From: Meghimatium bilineatum
Taxonomy: Eukaryota > Mollusca > Gastropoda > Stylommatophora > Philomycidae
NCBI GenBank assembly: GCA_034231615.1
Contig: CM067306.1
Location: forward strand, 36,686,071-36,750,070
Direction of reading: 5' to 3'
Length of the DNA stretch: 64,000 bases
Each line of letters begins with the position of its first letter. Position 1 is the stretch's first letter. The position numbers were made by a program, and so were the translations under genes. This document shows, piece by piece, positions 1 through 11,649 of this stretch. A model generated the notes under the pieces. That model made no database searches, was not told the DNA's origin, and saw nothing but the letters and a program-made list of their open reading frames with translations.

Positions 1-665
1 GCGTAAACATATTTTTTCACTATGTTACATCTAATTGTTTTTTCAATTACTCACTCTATGCTTGCTGCTACCATTAATATTGTGATGTTTTAAATGTTAA
101 ACTAAAATATATGTTGCGTTGTTAAGCAATTAAGCACATTTTCTTATCAGGCTACTTAATTTTTTCACCAGAATTTATGATAGTTTTAAACAATGTTATT
201 TGGGGCAAAGAAATGCATGTTGTTAAGGCAATGGACCACATTAAAAATTTATGAAGAAAATGCAGAAGTCATGAGGAAGTTCGTTGATCTAAAGCTGGGC
301 GAGACCTATATATATATACATATATATAATTACAATGATCATCCATCTTAACAAAGATATTACTAGCTTTAAAATGGAACTTACCAACAATTTTTTTCCT
401 CCAGATTAAAGTTATGAAACTACCAGTATACATATCTATTCTTGACACACATATATACACACTGGTTTGCTAGAACTGTCGCAGTGGCAATCTTCATCAA
501 TTATATAATGGTTTTATATCACCTTTTTTGCCTGCGGATCTTTGCCTCATCACACGGGGCAAGAATCTGCATTTACCTATGCTCATAAACTCTCATTCTA
601 TTGTCTACATGTAAGACATGCTTTCAATACTATCACTAATGTAAGATAGATAGATAAGCTATACA
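1..665. other. Intronic or intergenic AT-rich sequence, no gene seen
   Basis: I see no coding exon, RNA gene or recognisable element here. A short TA/ATAC microsatellite lies near 307-335. The stretch lies downstream (in minus-strand sense) of the last recognised armadillo-gene exon, so it could be intron or flank. Confidence 0.5.
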
Positions 666-734
666 ATGATGACAGTTTGTTGTTTCGTAGTTAGGTCTAG
701 GAGTCAGAATACAATAAAGTATAAAAAGTGTGGA

Positions 735-1062
735 TCTTTGCCCCACCTAACTATATTGAAAGAAGCTAATTTAAAAAGAGAACTGCTCACTCGCATCAGA
801 AGAAGACAGTCCACATTCTTTGAACACATTGTGAGAAGAGAGAAAAAAAATGAAGTACATCATGACAAAAGACAGATTGTAGAATAGGATGGGTATGTGA
901 AGATCAAGAGAGAAGATGCTGAACAACTTGGCATTGTTGCATATTGGGGGCTTGGATATCAGCATAAACAATTAATGTCCATACATGAGACAGAAGGTTG
1001 TGATAAACATGATGACCAACACCACATGACATTGACTATAAGAAGACCAATAGCAGCTGTGA
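735..1062 (+). pseudogene. RTE-type LINE fragment, 3' end of ORF2
   Basis: The plus-strand translation contains a stretch around LLTRIRRRQSTFFEHI. Arginine-rich 'RRQ(S/L)xFFGH' segments of this kind are characteristic of the C-terminal end of RTE-like endonuclease/reverse transcriptase proteins in invertebrate genomes, which are often misannotated as craniofacial development protein 2. Frameshifts break it after about 60 codons. It is a dead 5'-truncated copy; the edges are approximate. Confidence 0.5.
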
Positions 1063-1079
1063 CATTAAGTAAAAGATAA

Positions 1080-2489
1080 AGTGACTGTGTTCTAACTGTA
1101 AGTGCATGTTTTGGAGGTGTCTTGGGTTATAACTTGTACTCTGGAGTTATGTGCTCTGAGTGATACTTTCAGCTGGCAGCATGATACTCATGATTGAGAG
1201 GGATAAAGCATAAGGTGGAAACAACAAAGTCAATCTTCTGTTAGCTTTGATTAAGATAAATTTAAGTGTTGACTATAGGAATGATGAGGAGAAAAATGAA
1301 GGTGTAATCATGAAAATATAATTCTTTATCTCGTATTGAAGGATGAAACAACACTGGACACATCAGTAGTGCAGAGACTGCAATAGTTTAGGATCAAGCA
1401 GAGAAGGGAAAAAGAGGAGTTGAATTTGGCACAAGAAAAATCAGTGCACATAGAGAGTAATATGCTCTCTTCACCATCTGCTCAAAGAGACTGAGCACCT
1501 ATGGGTCTGCCCAGAGTGCAGTGACTTAATTTTTTAAATACTTGAAATACAATATCTACACTTTCAGCCTAACACATCTGACTCAGCTTTTCTAGGACAC
1601 TATGACCCTCTTGATGGGACAGTCACGCCCCTCCAATCTTTTTCACACACACACACCCATTCCCCCTTAAAAAAATCTTAGCCACCTCTTATAACATGCA
1701 TGACAGGTTACAGTGTTGCTATTATCTCCTGTTTCAGGCTCTGGCAAAACATGGGTGGCAAAGTGAGCAAATACTGTGTGTCAATGTGAGGCAGATTTCA
1801 AAATTGGAGTGACCTGGACACCAGTTTGAATCTTTTACAATATACTTACCGAGTATATTAAAGTGATTGTTTAAATCTACTAAAGTAAAATAAATATATT
1901 TCAGTATTGGTATGCATTGAACTATTCTTTTGGTACCCCATGTTTTCTTAAGGAGTGCATGGTGGCTTTTTATAGACAGTGGAATAAAAGCAGCTTTGCT
2001 GTAATAGTAGCCATGACATGTACAGGAAGTGATTCTTGAACTTTAAAAACTACAAATAAATGTGCATTAAGTGTTTTAGGTTTTTGTAAGGTTATTTTTA
2101 TCTTTCTGAGTCTTTTGTGTAGGTTTTCATCTCATGAATGTGAGTGAACGATGTAATAAAGATTAATTTAAAAAAATGTTTACTGTGGCAGGTACAAAGT
2201 GCTTAAAAGTATTTGTTTTGTGATAAATAAGGCTATATGGTGCTACACATCTTGACAGATGGTCGGTAGCAAATCCTGTACCAGAGGGAATTTATTGGAC
2301 TCAAGCCGAACATGTCTTCTCATGGCCAAATTCATGAAAACTTTGGTTTGTTGCAGAATAAAAATGGGAAAAAATCATTCCTGGATTGTTGCATTTTAGA
2401 TCTGAGCCTTCATTCTTCTGCTCTACTCAATATTGAATTCTCAAATGTCATCCATGCACTACTACATTGGATTGTTCTTCATAAAACGT
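1080..2489. other. No gene or element recognised
   Basis: About 1.4 kb with stop codons in all frames and no clear repeats. A plus-strand AATAAA lies near 2155, followed by an A-rich run, but no coding exon precedes it, so I do not call a gene end. Confidence 0.5.
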
Positions 2490-3480
2490 GATCTCAAGCA
2501 ATGACAAATTTATTAGTTGATCTCTATCTCTATCCTCTACAATCCTGATGAGTTTGGAAACTTCACACCCTGTCCATTCTTTAATATTATCCAGCCTAGT
2601 CTTCTTCTGGCCACCTCATCATCTTACTTCCTCTACCATACCTTCAAGAACATCTGTTATCATCAAGGAATGTCTCATCAGGTGCCCGTACCATTGGCAT
2701 TTACAAAGTTTCACGATTGCCAACAGGTGGTTCTTGTTGCCCAGCTAATGAATTAATTATATCATGCACAAAAAACATTGGTTTTGTGTTCTGGATAACA
2801 GATAACCAAAACAATTCTATAGCATTTGTTTTCAAATTCCTGCATTCTTCTCTCTAAATCTACTTTTAAAGTCCAGGTCTTACAACCATATAGAAATATT
2901 GACAAAACCAAAGATTTATATAAGTTGATCTTAACACAGGTGGTGATCCTGTTTTTCTGAGTTCCCCATACAGTGTTTGGGATATGGCTGTTGTTCCTTC
3001 TTGGGATATACCCAAAGCACATGAGTCGTCTGTAACTGAGTTTGGAAAATATTGTTGGAAGTCTTATCCTGCCACTAGATATTCAATTTTTTTGTAAAAA
3101 TAGAAGATATTCAATATCTTTTCATATTGTGAGTATGGTGTCCATGTTGCAGACCTATAAAGGAGAACACTGAGTATATATATGCCTATTAGATCGATAT
3201 CTTTGTTTCCATTTTCACCTTTGTATTATTCCAGACTCTGTCTTAGAATTTACCAAAATTGATGGCAATGTTTGCTGTTTGAATACTTATTTCTTCATCA
3301 AGAGAGAGATCTGTAGTTACTCTGGAGCCCAGATAGTTGAAGCTATGTACTGACTAAAGTTGCAGGTTATTTAGTGTGATGTTTACTACTGTATCAGTAT
3401 TTTGGATAAGTTTTATTGTTGTTTATTGATAGTGAGAACAAATCACAGGCCCTTGCCAAGTTGTAAATCAGGTCTTGCAG
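2490..3480 (-). pseudogene. RTE-type LINE fragment, RT thumb and C-terminal part
   Basis: The minus-strand translation near 3022-2762 reads LYKSLVLSIFLYGCKTWTL followed by ERRMQEFENKCYR. This is the conserved block just after the reverse transcriptase palm in RTE-like LINEs (typically 'LYGCExWTL...RxxAFExxCxRxxLxI'). Surrounding frames carry further degenerate pieces. Stops and frameshifts are frequent, so it is an old inactive copy. Edges are approximate. Confidence 0.6.
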
Positions 3481-3719
3481 TATAGGATATTACGGCTGCT
3501 TTATCAGCTGCCTGAGAATAATCTCAGCTGTCTGTTTTCACTTCAAGATGGGATTGGTTAAAAACATGGAGCCATCATGTCTTATATGAATAAAGACATT
3601 GCCCACAGAGTTGTGTATAAATGTGTCTTATAATTGTGGCAATATTTGTTAAAATGCATGCTGCCATGCTGGTAATGATAAAAGTTGCTGAATACAAGTT
3701 TTAATAGCGACCAGAGATT

Positions 3720-4195
3720 TGTGATGATACTTTAGTTATCCAATGGATCATCATCACTGCACTCCGGACACGTCCATAGGTGCTCAGATCTCTCCTTGAG
3801 TGTATCCGCCATTACACGTTGACTGAAGGTCCCAGTAGACCATTGATTAACCATGATTCTTCCTCGCCTACGAAACCGCTCCTTTCTAATGACACCACAT
3901 TTCTATCCAAGCTCCCTTATTCTAGTCACAGAACAAGAGTCATCATTACTTATAAAGTCATTTGTTTGTGCCCTTTCCCGTAGGACGTTCAAAATTTCTG
4001 CCCAATCCATTGCTCCGCCAACAGCCGTTGTAGCTGCGTGTGTGGCCAAACTATCTGCTCTCTCATTACCCAGGACTCCGCATGTCTTGGCACAAAAATA
4101 AAAGTCACTTTCTGCACACAGGAAGTCCTCACCGTACCCAGCCACTGTTCTCAAACGTACACCGCCTGCACTTGATGATACTTTGCAAGTCACAA
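3720..4195 (-). pseudogene. Fragment of RNase H-bearing LINE (family 2), 3' end
   Basis: The minus-strand translation includes GVLGNERADSLATHAATTAVGG, the 'G(N)ExADxLA' catalytic-aspartate block of a LINE-encoded RNase H, followed by the C-terminal tail seen in related fragments at 8.4-8.8 kb, 11.7-12.8 kb and 17.6/21.8 kb. The 3' end lies near 3720, where the sequence reads as a repeat of the TTAGTTATCC/GGATCATCATC type shared with the other copies. It is frameshifted and inactive. Confidence 0.6.
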
Positions 4196-4439
4196 ATGAG
4201 ATTAATGACTAATTGATAGAATGAGATGTGCACATCAAGTCAGTGCCAATGTAACAATAGCAGATCATACTTACTGCTAGACTGTTATATAATTTCTTTA
4301 CATCTCTTTTTCAGTCCAAGAATAGCTGATGAAAATATGATTCTTTGAAGTTTGTGCGCTGTGTTGACCTGCAAATGCATATGCAATCACCATTGTATGA
4401 TTGAGTAGATGTCTATCACAAAACAGAAAACATATACAA

Positions 4440-4530
4440 ATTTATGAAGCTAAAATTTATCACACAGAACAATTGTGAACTTATGAAGCTAAAATTTATC
4501 ACACAGAACACTTGCGAACTTATGTAGTAA
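4440..4530. repeat. Two-copy 39-bp direct tandem repeat
   Basis: The segment TTATGAAGCTAAAATTTATC followed by acacagaaca occurs twice in tandem at about 4443 and 4482, period about 39 bp, with one or two substitutions. The flanking 4196-4570 interval holds no gene that I can see. Confidence 0.7.
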
Positions 4531-4569
4531 ATGTCTATCAAATAAAATCACTGCTATCTGTCTCCAAGT

Positions 4570-5330
4570 CCATAACTAGTCAGGGTTGTAGCATACCACA
4601 TAGGATGCTTTAGCACAGAGACCTCCAGCGATTTCTATCTTCAACAATGCATATGAGTGAGGAAAAATTGTGTCTTGTCCAGTCCTTGATGTTGTCTGTC
4701 CATGTTTTTATTTAACCTCCTTTTCTCCTTCCACCTTCATCGGTTCCCTGAGGTAATGTTTTTGACAAGGAATCATGTCGGTATACATGTCCAAACCATG
4801 CAAGTTTTCGTCATTTCACTTTTGAAAATAATGGTTCTTGTGGTCCTTTATACATTTCTATTTATTTCTTATGTACACATTAGTCTTATGCTCTCTATTG
4901 GAAATTCGTATAACTTATCTGTAATATTTGTTTTCAAAGGCCTGTAGACGTCTCTCCGTGTCCGCATGAGTGTCAAACTCTCACAACCACACAGCACAAT
5001 AGAAAGCACTAGTTAGTTATAAACTTAATTTTCACTCTAACACTGATGTTGCTTTTCTGAATTAAGTTTAGCCTTGACATAGAAGCTAATGTCATCTCCA
5101 GCCTTATCTTTAATTCTGCTTTGCATTTTCCATTACAGCATATGCTAGATTCGAGATATTTTAATGAATTCAGTTTATATCCATTTATCATGATGTTGGT
5201 CTGTTCTTCTGTGTCTCTGCTGTTAACAAAAACCTTGCTCTTTGCTGTGTTGATTTCCATTCTGTACTTTCTGGTAACTTTTTCCAACTTTGCTGTTAAC
5301 TCTTGCAATTCTTGTTCTGACCCAGCTATA
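4570..5330 (-). pseudogene. RTE-type LINE fragment, RT palm to thumb
   Basis: The minus strand reads LTAKLEKVTRKYRMEINTAK, then IMINGYKLNSLKYL and a degenerate ARLKLRLEMT-like helix. This is the order found downstream of the catalytic YADD box in RTE-type reverse transcriptases ('MEINxxKSKxM', 'xFKYLGxxI'). A 99-codon frame is open at 5308-5009; the continuation to 4570 is broken by frameshifts. The catalytic palm motif itself is not present, so the copy is dead. Confidence 0.65.
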
Positions 5331-5544
5331 AGATATGAGTTATGCGCATATGGGTCAGGCTGTCAGTGGTTGGTGTGCACATGGTGGGGACTCTCAGTGG
5401 GTGGTGCACACATCTTTGCATCTGGCAGCAGTCTTCACAACTGTAACAGACTTACTAAATCTCTATCAAACGTACGGTAGCCATTTTGTATTTAGAACTG
5501 AGCTGGTAGCCAATTTTATAAAATGTTGAAATGGTTAAGCAAAC

Positions 5545-5840
5545 ATGACGCGCAAGCACACACACACACACATATTAGGGTGTGGGTGTGTGCGTGCTTG
5601 TGTATATATGTATATTCTGCATTTGTGTGTATGTACATATATATGTGTGTGTGTGTTTAATTGTGTATATATATGAGAGATATATATACATATATATTAA
5701 TTTATACATATACATACATATATATTAATTTATACATATACATACATATATATTAATTTATACATATACATACATATATATTAATTTATACATATACATA
5801 CATACATATATATGCTGGTGTATATATATATATATATTTA
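5545..5840. repeat. Compound microsatellite with 28-bp AT-rich tandem repeat
   Basis: CA/TG-rich and TA-rich simple repeats run from about 5558. From 5690 to 5800 the unit TATATATTAATTTATACATA with catacata is repeated about four times (period about 28 bp), ending in a TA run near 5837. Confidence 0.8.
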
Positions 5841-6126
5841 TCAGAATACATACAAAAATGGTAGTCTTACTCCTTGTACAGGTTTTATGGAAAAATCTGA
5901 CATAATTCTTATGGTTCAACATGTTACTAGTTGTAATACTGCTTACAAAACAATAACAACAGAATGTAGGCCAACTTTTATTGTTTAAAATATGAACAAA
6001 TATATTTCTGATAACATTCTTAATTTACTGCACATGATTCATATCTCATAGGCTTCTCCCCTGGTAAGGAGAGTATGTCATCTAATGTAATTTGTATACA
6101 ATATAATAAACATGACAATTACTTAC

Positions 6127-6382
6127 GTGTGGTGCTTGCTGATGGGTCATTTTCTCCCTTCAATAACCAGAGTGCTCCCCGAACATTCTTCTGCACCAGA
6201 AGGTTCTCACTGTCCTTCAAGTTCTCTAGTGTAGCTACTAGTTCAGGAAAATCAATGATCAATTGTCTGACATTCTTGTCAAAGGAAAGAGTCCATAGAC
6301 ATTCTGCACTGTTTGCTTGCTCTTTGACATCCGTGTGTTGAAGCATAAGAAGGAAATCTGCAAGTGCACCCTCTTCAACAAT
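6127..6382 (-). CDS. Armadillo-repeat protein gene, 3'-most recognised exon
   Basis: A 256-bp internal exon on the minus strand. The acceptor is a pyrimidine-rich tract ending in CAG at 6383-6384 and the donor is a consensus GTAAGT at 6126-6121. It starts in phase 0 and ends in phase 1. The translation begins IVEEGALADFLLMLQ and continues through EQANSAECLWTLSFDKNVR and VQKNVRGALWLL. These are canonical armadillo/HEAT helices with the 'GALxxL' and 'AAxxLWxLSxDxxNR' signatures. In the invertebrate family I recognise, such repeats are often followed by a TIR domain, but I found no TIR-coding exon between here and position 1. It joins in phase to the 9584-9720 exon. Armadillo architecture is well supported; the function is unknown. 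Confidence 0.75.
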
Positions 6383-7499
6383 CTGTCAAGTTCAAGAAAG
6401 CCATATGAGAATGGACATTGTTGCAGCAATTAGGTGTGGCAGACATGTGGAAGGGTAGTAACATTAGACCTTAGACTAAGTGGGGGGAAATCCACACCTT
6501 TTATACTTTAGTGTATTTTGACACCTAGACCTAACTACAGTACAACAAACTATGATCATCAGTATATAGCTTATCTATTCCATCTTAATTTAGTGGGGGT
6601 ATTGAAAACATACATCGTACGCATATGTTATTCTTCTTGAACCCCAGGAATTGCGAGCAATTAACTCTTACTTCCTATGTGCAGTGGGGAGGTTTCTCTG
6701 AGCTTTCTTTGCATACCCAGGAGGCTTCAGTTTTCAGCTTAGTGCAATGCCTATTTAAATAACCTTCTACTCGGAGAGGGGTATATGTCATGAGACGAGC
6801 TGATAGTTTGCCTGGGTCACCCATTGCTTGTCTTTTCTTCGACGAGGCACTTCACAGCCAGCGAGCTGTTCCTCATATAGGAAGACCATTTCATTACCAC
6901 CATTTGTGTCCCTAGGTCCCAGACCTAATTTCTTCCGCATGCGCCATGTTGGCTAACTAACGGCGATGGTCGAATTAGAATCAGGGTTGATACACCTTTG
7001 TAGACAAGGTGCTGCTTTGTCAATCAAACACGTCGGGGGTCTGGGATTTGACCTGTGCATTTCTCACGCACTCACCTCGCTCGCTTGAGATGGCCTTCGA
7101 ATCCATCACCAGGCACAGTCTGTGTATTTTGATTCTTCACCATTGTGTATATTACCTCAAGATATAGGTAAAATAAGAATCTCGGACAAGGAGCTTCACA
7201 GTGGGCCCTTGGGTACTGAACCCAATTCTCTCTGTATGAGTAGTGTTGGGCAACAGCCGACTTGGGCTTAGTTGACAGTCGAGTTGGGCTTAGTTTGCAG
7301 CGTCGTTAGAGACTTGCACCCCACCTCTAGGTTGCCAAAAGTGTCCAGAGTTCGAGTCTCAACACTGATCGGCAGTGTGTAAATGTGTGCTAAGAATAGA
7401 TATGTATAGTTTTGCAACTTTAATTTGAAAATAAAAACAGAATAAAAAGTTGATAAGTTTCATTTTAAAGCTGACTATATCTTTGGTGTGGTAGCTCTG
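6383..7499. other. Intronic sequence with a possible tRNA-derived SINE
   Basis: No exon seen. Around 7265-7400 there is a tRNA-like stretch with a B-box-like AGTTCGAGTCTC near 7353 and a weak A-box-like segment upstream, suggesting a degenerate SINE. A second B-box-like CCTTCGAATCC lies near 7093. I cannot define ends or TSDs for either. Confidence 0.3.
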
Positions 7500-7970
7500 A
7501 AACTAGGCAGGGCGGGGCACCCATTTGTCCTGACATAAAATATTGCCAAGGCAGTGGATATAAATTGATATCCCCCATATGGATGTGGAAAGCAATGGGA
7601 AACTACCAGACTACTCTCCCAAGAAGAAAGTCATGGCGACTCAAGAATGTTGAGAATATCATGGACTGCCGGAAAAACTAATATAGAGGTGTTGAAAGAG
7701 TCAAATGCGAAACGGATCTTAATCAATAATATAAGAAAGAGACAATCTTCATTTTTTAGTCACTTCATGAGACAGGGAGGTTTGGAGAACATAGTCACAA
7801 CAGGCAAGATTGAAGGCAACAGAGACAGAAGGTGACAATGTGAGAAAATATTAGACAGTTTGACAACCTGGCATGTCAGAGAAACAACAGTGAGCTTGAT
7901 ACATAATACTGTGGACAGAGAGCTGTGGAGAGCCATGATCACTTACGCCAGCCGGCATGGCACCTGATGA
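7500..7970 (+). pseudogene. RTE-type LINE 3' end
   Basis: The plus strand reads RISWTAGKTNIEVL, RKRQSSFFSHFMR, TTGKIEGNRDRR and, after a frameshift near 7835, VDRELWRAMITYASRHGT with a stop near 7966. This is the complete C-terminal signature of an RTE-type ORF2 ('RRQ..FFGHxMR...TGKIEGxRxRGRQRxK...LWxxMIxxAxxHGT'). It is truncated 5' and carries a frameshift. It lies antisense to the armadillo gene, inside its intron. Confidence 0.75.
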
Positions 7971-8355
7971 TATCTTTGGATGGTTAGATGATTGTTACAA
8001 TCATATATATCGGTCTCATAGCATCTGCATTTTTTTCATACATTTTTGAATGCGACCCTTGCCCCAAATAACTTGTGAACCTTTTTCCCAATTCACATTG
8101 TTAGAAACTATCATAAATCCTGATGAAAAAACAAAGTAGCCAGACAAGATAATGTTTTTAAGAACTTAACAACACAATATATATTTCAGTTTAAACATTT
8201 ACATAATTGTGATATTAATAGATAACAGCAGACAGAGTGAAAAGTTGGTACCTCAAGATAGTGTTACTATGGACATTTGTATGCAGTAGAGACCATATGC
8301 AAGAAACCTACTATTTGAGCTGACAGTAGCATGTGCACCTTGATGGGAATTTACA

Positions 8356-8980
8356 TCAACATACACTTTCTGTAGGTGGGACACTCAGTTGACATGTCAT
8401 AACCCAAATCAAAATGTTATTGGGGTTATGGACATAATGATATGTAGTTGTATGATTGATTCTTTCTTGCCCATGAAACCACTCCTTTCTAGCGACACCA
8501 CATTTCAAATCAAACTCGGTTATTCTCGTCATGGAACCAGAGTCATCATCACTTATACAGTCATTTGTTTGTGGTTTTTCCCATAAGGTGTTCAAAATGT
8601 CTGCCTGATCCATCACTCCGCCAACAGCCGTATTAGCCACATGCACAGCCAAATTATCTGCTCTCTCATTACCCCGGACTCCTACATGTCCCAGCACCAA
8701 AATAAAAGTCACTTTACACACACAAGAATTCTTCACTTCATCCAGCCACTGTTCCTGAATGTACTTTGCCTGTACTTTTACAATTATGCTCATCAAATCA
8801 CTGAGTATACAAGCATGTGTCACAGTCTACGAGCACACCCGTTTAAAAGCTTTGGTTACTGTCAAAATTTCCATTGTCGTGCTGCTTGTTGTCTGAGCGA
8901 ATTCACCACATTCCTCTCCGGTGGTCTTCCCTCACCTTTGAGCCGTGAAGGCCCAGGCACTCCTGATGTGTCTCTCAACT
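8356..8980 (-). pseudogene. RNase H-bearing LINE fragment (family 2)
   Basis: A 155-codon minus-strand frame (8823-8356) reads ACILSDLMSIIVKVQAKYIQ, then HVGVRGNERADNLAVHVA and TAVGGVMDQADILN. This is the second half of an RNase H domain: LSD carries one catalytic aspartate and NERAD the last one. The upstream part, to about 8980, is the first half of the domain in a shifted frame. The frame runs well past the domain. It is the most intact member of this LINE family in the window but still 5'-truncated. Confidence 0.7.
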
Positions 8981-9583
8981 GACCCATCTGTATTATGAGA
9001 ACTGTAAGTGTGCACACTGTTAGGCATATTGTACTTATTAAGGTTTTATTTGTGTAAAAATAATTCGCTACATAATTACGTTTATTTTATTCTTAAAACT
9101 AACCAACCCTATAGCATACTTGCCCATACCTGTAAGGTTTTTCCCTTGTCTGCCATATTTGGCGATGTAACCCTTACATTACTGATTACATTAAAAAGAA
9201 ATATCAAGACAAATCATCCATGACAATGTAGATAGGCATATATTCTGTAAGTCTATTAGAAGGCAGGATTTACATACATTTTGGTCAAGTTTGTAATAAA
9301 GATAGTAAAGAAGTGGTTTCAATATGATGTTATAGAACAAATAAGACAAACAATTACTATAAGAATTTAACATACATTATTTTAGCACTGATTTGTGATT
9401 CCTGTATTGAAATATTGTACTTTATAAATAATGCTCTGTAAGAGTTATTTAACTGACTTATTTGGGCATGTTGTATGAGTTTTCATTTCACCAGGTTAAC
9501 AGATATACTATAGTATTTAATACATTCCCCAAATGATATATTGTTTTTAAAGAATTGATTATCAACATCAATGCATATATGAC

Positions 9584-9720
9584 CTTTGCTTTGTTGGAAT
9601 CATTGACTGCCAGCTTGGCAAGCCCCTGGGTAAGTTCAGAGGGTGTGAAGCCACGGAACCTTCTCTTTTGTTTGTTCTCTAGGGCTTTGTGTATCCAGTG
9701 TACAATGTTTTTAATCGTAT
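9584..9720 (-). CDS. Armadillo-repeat protein gene, internal exon
   Basis: A 137-bp minus-strand exon. The acceptor at 9721-9722 follows a T-rich tract (TTTTTTTCAG). The exon begins with two bases of a split codon and ends in phase 0 after AAG, at a weak donor GTCATA. Its translation includes TIKNIVHWIHKALE, RRFRGFTPSELTQGL and KLAVNDSNKAK. The block 'GF(S/T)xxELxxGLxxLAVNDxNK' is a hallmark of the invertebrate armadillo(-TIR) family as I remember it. The junction NKAK|IVEEGAL with the 6127-6382 exon reproduces the usual family sequence. The preceding exon (11431-11565) ends in phase 0, whereas this one needs one incoming base, so a small exon or an indel separates them. Confidence 0.7.
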
Positions 9721-10049
9721 CTGAAAAAAATAGTCCACACAACAGAAGTTATTCACCAGTCAAGTATATGCATTTATTAAGCATTAGATACACAAATATT
9801 TGGTAGATACTTGTGTGTCACAGTCAGAAACACACATATCAATATCATGCTTCAAATTCTTGTATCATTCATTGACTATAGGCTTATTTAGATAGTCAAG
9901 CATGGATCAATATGATCTCCATGGAGTCTCAAGTCTAAGTACTGGGAAAAAAACCAACATCTCTGAGTGCCTTTGAGGTAGAGAGTCATGGAAAAGTCTC
10001 AGTCATATTAAATAATAAACCTTTGGATTTTTACAAAGATCTTAAAAAC

Positions 10050-10795
10050 CTGTCCATGTCAAAGAATCACAGGGAGAAAGATATCCAAGAAAAAACTTTC
10101 CCATGACAAAGAATGAGCAGGAAAAAGATCTCAAAGAGAAAACTTTCCCATTTTAATGAATCACCAGGAGAAAGATACCCCCAAGAGAAAACTTTCCTAT
10201 GACAAAGAATCAGCAGGAAAAAGATCTCAAAGAGAAAACTTTCCCATGATAATGAATCACCAGGAGAAAGATACCCCCAAGAGAAAACTTTCCTATGACA
10301 AAGAATTACCAGGAGATATCCAAGAAAAAACTCCCATGACAAAGAATCACCAGGAAAAAGACCTCAAAGTGAAAAACTTTCCCATGAAATACAATCACCA
10401 TAAGAAATATCTCCAAGAGATAACTTTCACATGACAAAGATCCACTGAAGACAGGTGTGTGCAAATAAAATTGCAACACAGTGCATTTCTATTTTTTTGG
10501 ACTAGATTCTGCTGGAAATCGATTAGGACCATTTCCCTGCTACAAGATAGATCCAGCGGGAGATTGAGGATGAATGCTAAAAAAAGACATGACAAAGGAG
10601 AAGAAGAAGATATGAATCACCAGGAGAAAGACCTCGAAGAGAAATCTTTTTCAAGATAAAGAATCACAGAGAGAAAGACCTCTAAGAAGAAATTTTTCCA
10701 TGACAAAGAATCACAGAAAGACCTCCAAAAGAAATCTTCCACACAACAAAGAATCACCAGGAGGAAGATCTCCAAGAGGTCAAACACCAATACTT
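10050..10795. repeat. Degenerate minisatellite of about 47-50 bp
   Basis: About twelve imperfect copies of a unit built around CAAAGAATCACCAGGAGAAA followed by gatctccaagagaaaactttcccatga. The period is near 47-50 bp with length changes between copies. The array is split by the 10440-10586 insertion. Open frames on both strands here are by-products of the repeat period and not genes. Confidence 0.85.
10440..10586 (+). mobile_element. Dispersed repeat inserted in the minisatellite, with TSD
   Basis: A segment of about 147 bp starting near the ATTGC(A/G)ACAC block has a diverged second copy at about 24445-24600, sharing CTGGAAATC and ATCCAGCGGGAG. Both run in the plus orientation. Direct repeats ACATGACAAAG at 10429-10439 and 10587-10597 fit a target-site duplication, although the same bases also belong to the host minisatellite unit. 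It is probably a short retroelement tail; the family is unknown. Confidence 0.5.
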
Positions 10796-11430
10796 TGACA
10801 CTAATAAAAAGATATAAATCCTTTATGGATTAAAACAAATAACAACAAACAGAAATTAGAATTGGATCATACCTACTCTCCGATGGGGACCTCAATATCA
10901 ATAACCATCATTGCCATTATTTGAGCCTCAGAGGATAACAACAGATAAATCACCCAAATGTTGCTTAGGTCTGAAAGGGGAAAAAAGAATTGTTCCCCTT
11001 TAATGTATTCCCTATATATAGCAATACTAAGGAGGTTTTGAGGATGGAGTTGACTGCCAATACCAAATATTTAGGTGAGGCAAGTCGAATGTGTCAGTTC
11101 AAAGGATGCAGATATCACAGTCGAGCTGTAAACTATGGTATAATACATTTTATTATCTGGGTTACATGCTATAAACAAGCAACAGTGTGAGAAAGAATGC
11201 AGAAGAAGAAGAATAGGTCATAGATCTATATAGATGAAACAAGCTTTGTAACTAAGAAAATATACATAGATATAAGGGAGAAAAATAATATATACAACTA
11301 GATATGAGAATCTGAATATTGTGTATTTCTACATTTTTCTTCAACATTTATTTCTATTTGATCTGCTCTTTGTTTATAAATATCCTAATCATATTTTAAG
11401 CTATACTCTTGGAGAAGCAGCTATACTCAC

Positions 11431-11565
11431 AAGATCATTTCTGAAGTACTCAGCTGTTTCATCAATAAGTTTAGCATTCTCATCCTCCTCTACTATGTAT
11501 GCAAGTGTCAACATAGCAATAGATTTGAGCAACTCATCATTAGAGTTTATTAAGGGCATCACTAC
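11431..11565 (-). CDS. Armadillo-repeat protein gene, internal exon
   Basis: A 135-bp minus-strand exon (45 codons, phase 0 at both ends). The acceptor is CTGCAG ending at 11566 and the donor GTGAGT starts at 11430. The translation starts VVMPLINSNDELLKSIAMLT and continues LAYIVEEDENAKLIDETAEY. It is an armadillo helix pair with the family signature 'LxLxYIVDExEN'. It lies between the 23.7-kb and 9.6-kb exons in the expected order. Its phase-0 exit does not match the next recognised exon, which needs one base, so an undetected small exon or a frame lesion lies between 9721 and 11430. Confidence 0.7.
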
Positions 11566-11649
11566 CTGCAGATCACACACATTCACAGACAAAAACAGTC
11601 ACTAAACAGTCGCAGACTTGCATCAACACTAACTTCTTGTAAAACACTG

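Noticed and set aside
5121-5480. 119-codon plus-strand frame
   Set aside because: It is antisense to an RTE reverse transcriptase fragment and continues into simple sequence; it has no recognisable domain.
1-6126. Search for a TIR-domain exon after the last armadillo exon
   Set aside because: No 'HIMISYxW'-like or other TIR motif was found on the minus strand; only LINE fragments are recognisable.
10156-10434. Paired sense and antisense frames of about 90 codons
   Set aside because: They are explained by the 47-50-bp minisatellite and have no independent coding signature.
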